The notes beneath the pieces were generated by a model. The model did not search any database, was not told the origin of the DNA, and saw nothing but the letters and a program-made list of their open reading frames with translations. This document shows positions 32,401 to 35,669 of a stretch of 35,669 nucleotides of DNA, piece by piece. The DNA lies in the NCBI GenBank assembly GCA_016932955.1, contig JAFGBV010000159.1:1-35669 (forward strand), given 5' to 3'. How positions within the stretch are numbered: position 1 is the stretch's first letter; the number at the start of each line of letters is the position of its first letter. The position numbers and the translations under genes are program-made. This DNA comes from Anaerolineales bacterium. Lineage in GTDB: Bacteria; Chloroflexota; Anaerolineae; Anaerolineales; UBA4823.

Positions 32401-33633
32401 TTAAGTCTTGACCGGCAGCAGCAGGTCGTGTGGGTACGCTGCCAGAACCTCGAACTGCCCATCCGGGCGCACCCAGGCTGTATCCTCCAGGCGCACGCCC
32501 ATGCCGCGCTCCGGATAGTACAGCCCAGGCTCGATGGTTGCCACAACGCCTGGAATGAGAATATCGTCTGCTGCTGCCGTTATCCCAGATGCTGGTCGCT
32601 CGTGGATGTGTAACCCCACACCATGCCCCAGGCTGTGAACATATCCCTCCTGGGTCTGTGGGTTGCTTTTCACCGTCGGGTGGCCGCGCTCTTCGAATAG
32701 ATCGCAGGTGCGGCTCTGGTAATCTTTGAAAGGTGTGCCCACCTTAAGTTCTTGCATGATCTGTTCATAGACTGCCCGCACATCCTCGTATAGCGCTTGG
32801 ACCTCGTCCGGAACATACCCCAGGCACCAGGTGCGGGTGAAATCATAGAAGTAGCCTCCCCCAGGCTCGCAGGGGTAGATATCAAAGACAATGGTTTGCC
32901 CCAACCGCAGAAGGTTGTCAGGGTTTCCGCTTGAGTGGGGTACGCCTGCATCCCGCCCAATGGCAAAGATGGTTCCCTCAGGGTTTTCAGCGCCGCGCTC
33001 TGCCAGCCACAGGTTGATCAGGTTCTTCACCTCGCCAATGGTCAGCGGCTGCCCATCGCCTTTCACCAGCACGCCATCCCGTACCGCCTGGGAGGTGAGC
33101 AGCTCCGCAACCTGCCCAACTACCGCCGTGGTGATCTTGCCCATCTTCCGAATACGCTCCACCTCGTTTAGTTCTTTGGTCATCATCGCTTGCAAGATCA
33201 CCGAATTGCCCACTTCTCCCACCAATGTGATCTCAGGCATGGATTGCTGCAGTGCCGAGAAGGTGGCAAAAGCCAGCCCCGCGTCGATCTTCCCATATAG
33301 CGCCACCCGCCCGGAATGGATGTCCAGGTCTTGGAACATCCGCCGGTAGCGCGCTGCCAGCGCCCTGGCATGGTCGCCGCCGGCTTCTTTGAGCAGATCT
33401 TGGAATTTATAATCTGCCAGGCTCCTGATTGGCAGGCTGCTCTTGGCAGCTTCATCGCGTTCCATCGGATTGCAGAAGACGGTGGCTGTTTGGCCGCGCT
33501 TCTTGATCAGGTCGCCGGTCATGTGGGCGCCGCCAGTCATGTAGAACATGGCGGGATTGTGTTGTGCTGATCCGGTGATCAGGATGGCATCAATCTGGCT
33601 GGCTTGCATCAGGGCATCAAGGTCAGTTTTCAT
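32401..33633 (-). CDS. M24-family metallopeptidase (Xaa-Pro aminopeptidase/dipeptidase-like)
   Basis: A 410-aa protein with the creatinase-type N-domain (about 1-150) and the pita-bread catalytic domain (about 165-405). The five metal ligands are visible: Asp in VFDIYP, Asp in YDFTRT, His in LGHGVGLHIHE, Glu in TIEPGLYYPERG and Glu in GVRLEDTAWV. Members cleave Xaa-Pro bonds at peptide N-termini or in dipeptides; which of the two cannot be settled by eye. The ATG at 33633 has a weak GAGAGA site. A TGATAAAAT extended -10 box occurs about 40 bases upstream (33675-33683). It leads a run with tsaD. Confidence 0.92.
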   Translation of the reverse strand: MKTDLDALMQASQIDAILITGSAQHNPAMFYMTGGAHMTGDLIKKRGQTATVFCNPMERDEAAKSSLPIRSLADYKFQDLLKEAGGDHARALAARYRRMFQDLDIHSGRVALYGKIDAGLAFATFSALQQSMPEITLVGEVGNSVILQAMMTKELNEVERIRKMGKITTAVVGQVAELLTSQAVRDGVLVKGDGQPLTIGEVKNLINLWLAERGAENPEGTIFAIGRDAGVPHSSGNPDNLLRLGQTIVFDIYPCEPGGGYFYDFTRTWCLGYVPDEVQALYEDVRAVYEQIMQELKVGTPFKDYQSRTCDLFEERGHPTVKSNPQTQEGYVHSLGHGVGLHIHERPASGITAAADDILIPGVVATIEPGLYYPERGMGVRLEDTAWVRPDGQFEVLAAYPHDLLLPVKT

Positions 33634-33674
33634 AGGTCATCTCTCTTGTATGATTCCAAATGCTTCTTTAATTC

Positions 33675-33683
33675 ATTTTATCA
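33675..33683 (-). promoter_or_regulatory. Extended -10 box before the M24 peptidase gene
   Basis: Minus-strand TGATAAAAT matches the extended -10 form TGnTAtAAT with one mismatch, in the 78-bp gap after selA. The predicted leader is about 35 bases. No -35 was picked out. Confidence 0.35.
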
Positions 33684-33711
33684 TCTTTAGTGGTAAGGGT
33701 CTTCTAATCCA

Positions 33712-35082
33712 TCACCGCTCAGCGCCCAGAATGTGGCCTAGATGATGCAGCAGAGCAGCATCCTGCTCCGGTAATACGGTGCGCGGATCCAGGATCACCC
33801 GCCCTTCCTCTGCCCGCCCAATGATTGGCGGCTGGCTCTTACGCAGGCGTTCCAAAACATCCTTGGGCGATGATACGTGCAGCGAGAGCGCCATTGTTGG
33901 AAGAGTTTCACCTGGCAGGCTGCCCCCGCCGATCGTCGATTGGCTGGAGATCACTTCGCCCATGCCCAGCGCGGCTGCCCAGGCTGTCGCGCGCGCATGC
34001 AGCGCGCCAATGGGTGCTGAGATCATCTGCCAGATGGGAATGTGGGCTTCGGCTTCGTTTTTCAGGTAATGTAGCAAGGTCGCTGATAGGGCTGCCAGGC
34101 ACAGTTTATCCGCCCGGATTGCGCGCGCCAGCGGGTGTTTGCGTAGCTTGCCAATCAAGTCAGCCCGCCCAATGATGATCCCTGCTTGTGGGCCGCCCAG
34201 AAGTTTATCGCCAGAAAAGCTCACAATGTCTGCGCCACTGTTCAGTGACTCGCCAATAGTGGGTTCGTGCCCTAGGCCAAAGCGAGCCGTATCCAGCAGT
34301 GAGCCCGATCCCAGGTCATCCACCACCGGGATTTCATATTGATGCGCCAGCCGAGCGATCTCCTGCAAACTGGGTTCCGTGGTAAAACCGATGATGCGAA
34401 AGTTCGAACGGTGGGCGCGCATTACCAGCGCCGGTGGATTCTCGCTCAGTGCGTTTTCGTAATCGCTCAGGTGAACGCGGTTAGTGGTACCCACCTCGAT
34501 CAACTTAGCGCCGGATTGCTTCATCACATCTGGAACCCGAAAGCCCCCGCCGATTTCCACCAATTGCGAGCGAGCGATCACTACCCCGCGCCGGCGGGCT
34601 AGCGCGCTGAGCGTCAGCAGCACCGCGGCGGCATTATTATTGACCACCAGGGCGGCTTCTGCGTTGGTCAGGCGCATTAGCAGCGCTTCAGCATGCACCA
34701 GGCGCGAGCCGCGTTTCCCTACAGCAAGGTCATATTCCAGGTTGGAATAACCTGTTGCTACGTTTTGCATCGCCTGGATCGTGTCTTGGCTCAAGGGGGC
34801 GCGGCCCAGGTTAGTGTGCAGGATAACCCCTGTGGCATTGATCACAGGAATTAACGATGGCGCAGTCCATTGTTGTAAGAAGTACCCTGCCTTTGCCAGT
34901 AAGGTTTCCGCAGTGGGCAAAGTGCCTGACAGGGGGAATTGCTGGCGCGCCTCTTCCAATACCTGCCGCAATGCATCGACTGCCAGCGGGCGGCCATAGG
35001 AATCGATCAGGTCGCTGGCCGCTGAGCTTTGCAGAAGCTGGTCAGTAGATGGGAGGTCGCGCAGGTTGGGCATCTGGCTCAC
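33712..35082 (-). CDS. selA: L-seryl-tRNA(Sec) selenium transferase
   Basis: A 456-aa PLP enzyme converting seryl-tRNA(Sec) to selenocysteinyl-tRNA(Sec) with selenophosphate. Hallmarks: the N-terminal tRNA-binding domain starting NLRDLPSTDQLL, VINATGVILHTNLGRAPLS, GSRLVHAEALL, VVNNNAAAVLL, and the PLP lysine in SFSGDKLLGGPQAG. Length and order are typical. The start is either GTG 35082, whose GTGA overlaps the stop of the upstream gene, or ATG 35073; the former implies coupling. The presence of selA implies selenoprotein synthesis, but selB, selD and tRNA-Sec are not in the window. Confidence 0.95.
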   Translation of the reverse strand: MSQMPNLRDLPSTDQLLQSSAASDLIDSYGRPLAVDALRQVLEEARQQFPLSGTLPTAETLLAKAGYFLQQWTAPSLIPVINATGVILHTNLGRAPLSQDTIQAMQNVATGYSNLEYDLAVGKRGSRLVHAEALLMRLTNAEAALVVNNNAAAVLLTLSALARRRGVVIARSQLVEIGGGFRVPDVMKQSGAKLIEVGTTNRVHLSDYENALSENPPALVMRAHRSNFRIIGFTTEPSLQEIARLAHQYEIPVVDDLGSGSLLDTARFGLGHEPTIGESLNSGADIVSFSGDKLLGGPQAGIIIGRADLIGKLRKHPLARAIRADKLCLAALSATLLHYLKNEAEAHIPIWQMISAPIGALHARATAWAAALGMGEVISSQSTIGGGSLPGETLPTMALSLHVSSPKDVLERLRKSQPPIIGRAEEGRVILDPRTVLPEQDAALLHHLGHILGAER

Positions 35083-35519
35083 TGGGCGTTGTCGCCCTGG
35101 TTTTCATCCGTAGTCTGCTCACTTGCGCTGGGCTTCCACTGGCTTCTTTCGCTGAGTCGTAGCAAGAACTCCAACAGCCCAATGCCGACAGCCAGCAGGA
35201 TAGCCAGCGTGGGTGTGAGTACGCGCCCCATTTGTAGCCAAGCCAGGGTTGCGCCGTAGATGCCAAACCAGATCGACTGGCGCAGGACTACGCCTGTGGT
35301 GGGAGCCGGAGTCGAGGGAAAGCGCTGGTTCAAAAACGCCACAATCGGTAGGGCAGAGCCGGTAAATGCCAGTACACCCAGGAAGAAGAAAAGCCAGCGT
35401 GGCAGAACGGTGGGAAGCGAAAAGACCACCAGCACCACCATCCCGCCCCAACCCAGTATGAGCAGCATCAGGGTTGCAGGGATAAATGATTTGATGGAAG
35501 GGGAAGTTTCGGTATCCAT
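35079..35519 (-). CDS. Four-helix membrane protein of unknown function
   Basis: A 146-aa protein from the ATG at 35519; an ATG at 35540 lies inside the putative -10 box and is rejected. Four hydrophobic helices (about residues 12-36, 42-62, 77-96 and 98-116) form two pairs, followed by a polar, acidic C-terminal tail of about 25 residues (EQTTDENQGDN). The pattern is reminiscent of small accessory membrane proteins placed before ATP synthase operons, but no such genes are seen here and I do not assign a family. Its stop overlaps the selA GTG. Confidence 0.75.
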   Translation of the reverse strand: MDTETSPSIKSFIPATLMLLILGWGGMVVLVVFSLPTVLPRWLFFFLGVLAFTGSALPIVAFLNQRFPSTPAPTTGVVLRQSIWFGIYGATLAWLQMGRVLTPTLAILLAVGIGLLEFLLRLSERSQWKPSASEQTTDENQGDNAQ

Positions 35520-35535
35520 AGATTGGATTGATTCT

Positions 35536-35544
35536 ATCATAACA
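35536..35544 (-). promoter_or_regulatory. Extended -10 box upstream of the four-helix protein and selA
   Basis: Minus-strand TGTTATGAT (TGn plus TATGAT) ends 16 bases before the ATG at 35519, predicting a leader of about nine bases with no Shine-Dalgarno site. Confidence 0.4.
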
Positions 35545-35555
35545 ATAATAAACAG

Positions 35556-35664
35556 GGCTCTCTGGGATTGGCCGTGGTGGGACGGATATATGGGGGTGTT
35601 TTGCGGGCTCCGCCCGCAAAACACCCCCATACCTGCCCTCTGTAACGGCAAGTCCCAATGAGCC
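35556..35664. repeat. 109-bp nested palindrome (MITE- or REP-like element)
   Basis: The core is a perfect 20-bp hairpin, TATGGGGGTGTTTTGCGGGC (35589-35608) with its complement at 35612-35631, and a 3-base loop. Beyond it, outer arms at 35556-35575 and 35645-35664 pair 16 of 20 bases (GGCTC..TGGGA.T.GCCGT). The element therefore folds on itself from end to end. No gene is in it. It may be an immobile intergenic repeat or a terminator for genes beyond the window edge. Confidence 0.7.
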
Positions 35665-35669
35665 AAAAA

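Noticed and set aside
32385..32546. 54-residue N-terminal extension of TsaD
   Set aside because: It overlaps the end of the M24 peptidase gene in another frame and has shadow-like composition (CCCRSRLNQ); TsaD normally starts just before LGVETSCDET.
35520..35666. N-terminal extension of the four-helix membrane protein, reading through the palindrome
   Set aside because: The frame merely happens to be open through the 109-bp palindrome; the promoter-like -10 box and the hydrophobic pattern place the start at 35519.
1..35669. tRNA genes (including tRNA-Sec), CRISPR arrays, IS elements, phage genes
   Set aside because: Looked for T-loop motifs, regularly spaced identical repeats, transposase or integrase motifs and found none. 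A covariance-model scan could still find a divergent tRNA.

Overview
The window reads as a chromosomal piece of a Chloroflexota bacterium, most likely class Anaerolineae. That placement is inferred from gene content and protein style, not from a marker gene. The signs are long secreted FG-GAP/PKD proteins ending in a short 'LPLV'-type tail, Thr/Pro-rich lipoproteins, a C-terminal domain with a CNWMGVAGQ motif, small proteins with two membrane segments, and a Ser/Thr kinase with an extracytoplasmic sensor domain. Coding density is high. I see no tRNA, rRNA, CRISPR array, IS element or phage gene.

Layout. 1-3.2 kb (+): the 3' part of methionine synthase (B12-binding and reactivation domains), then a homocysteine methyltransferase/MTHFR fusion. 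3.2-7.8 kb: a small membrane protein (-) diverging from a 1316-aa secreted protein with 14 FG-GAP calcium loops and PKD domains (+). 7.9-11.9 kb (-): pheST behind a T-box riboswitch with its own promoter. 12.0-15.4 kb (+): a secreted repeat protein with six cysteine pairs, a parvulin-type lipoprotein and a membrane-anchored Thr/Pro-rich protein. 15.4-20.6 kb (-): a conserved housekeeping run, mtaB, HIT, yqeY, HD phosphohydrolase (PgpH type), ybeY and dgkA, with short gaps or overlaps. 20.6-25.4 kb (-): TPR protein, Ser/Thr kinase and two lipoproteins. 25.6-28.7 kb (+): acyl-CoA dehydrogenase, a decayed panB, coaX and tsaC. 28.7-33.6 kb (-): an M24 peptidase, tsaD, a decayed histidine-kinase 3' end and an intact histidine kinase. 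33.7-35.5 kb (-): a four-helix membrane protein and selA. The right edge carries a 109-bp nested palindrome.

The most interesting unit is 20.6-25.4 kb. The kinase's extracytoplasmic C-terminal domain (about 180 aa) is present again, alone, in each of the two lipoproteins directly downstream. One kinase sensor and two free copies of the same domain in one gene run suggest an envelope-sensing system in which the lipoproteins compete with, present ligand to, or pair with the receptor.

Two gene remnants were recognised by reading frames by eye: panB (internal deletions, in-frame stop, no C-terminus) beside coaX, and the C-terminal end of a second histidine kinase whose surviving stop codon overlaps the start of the intact kinase. 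Several genes lack a Shine-Dalgarno sequence and have a -10 box close to the start codon, suggesting leaderless or near-leaderless transcripts. All domain and family names come from motif recognition without database searches.
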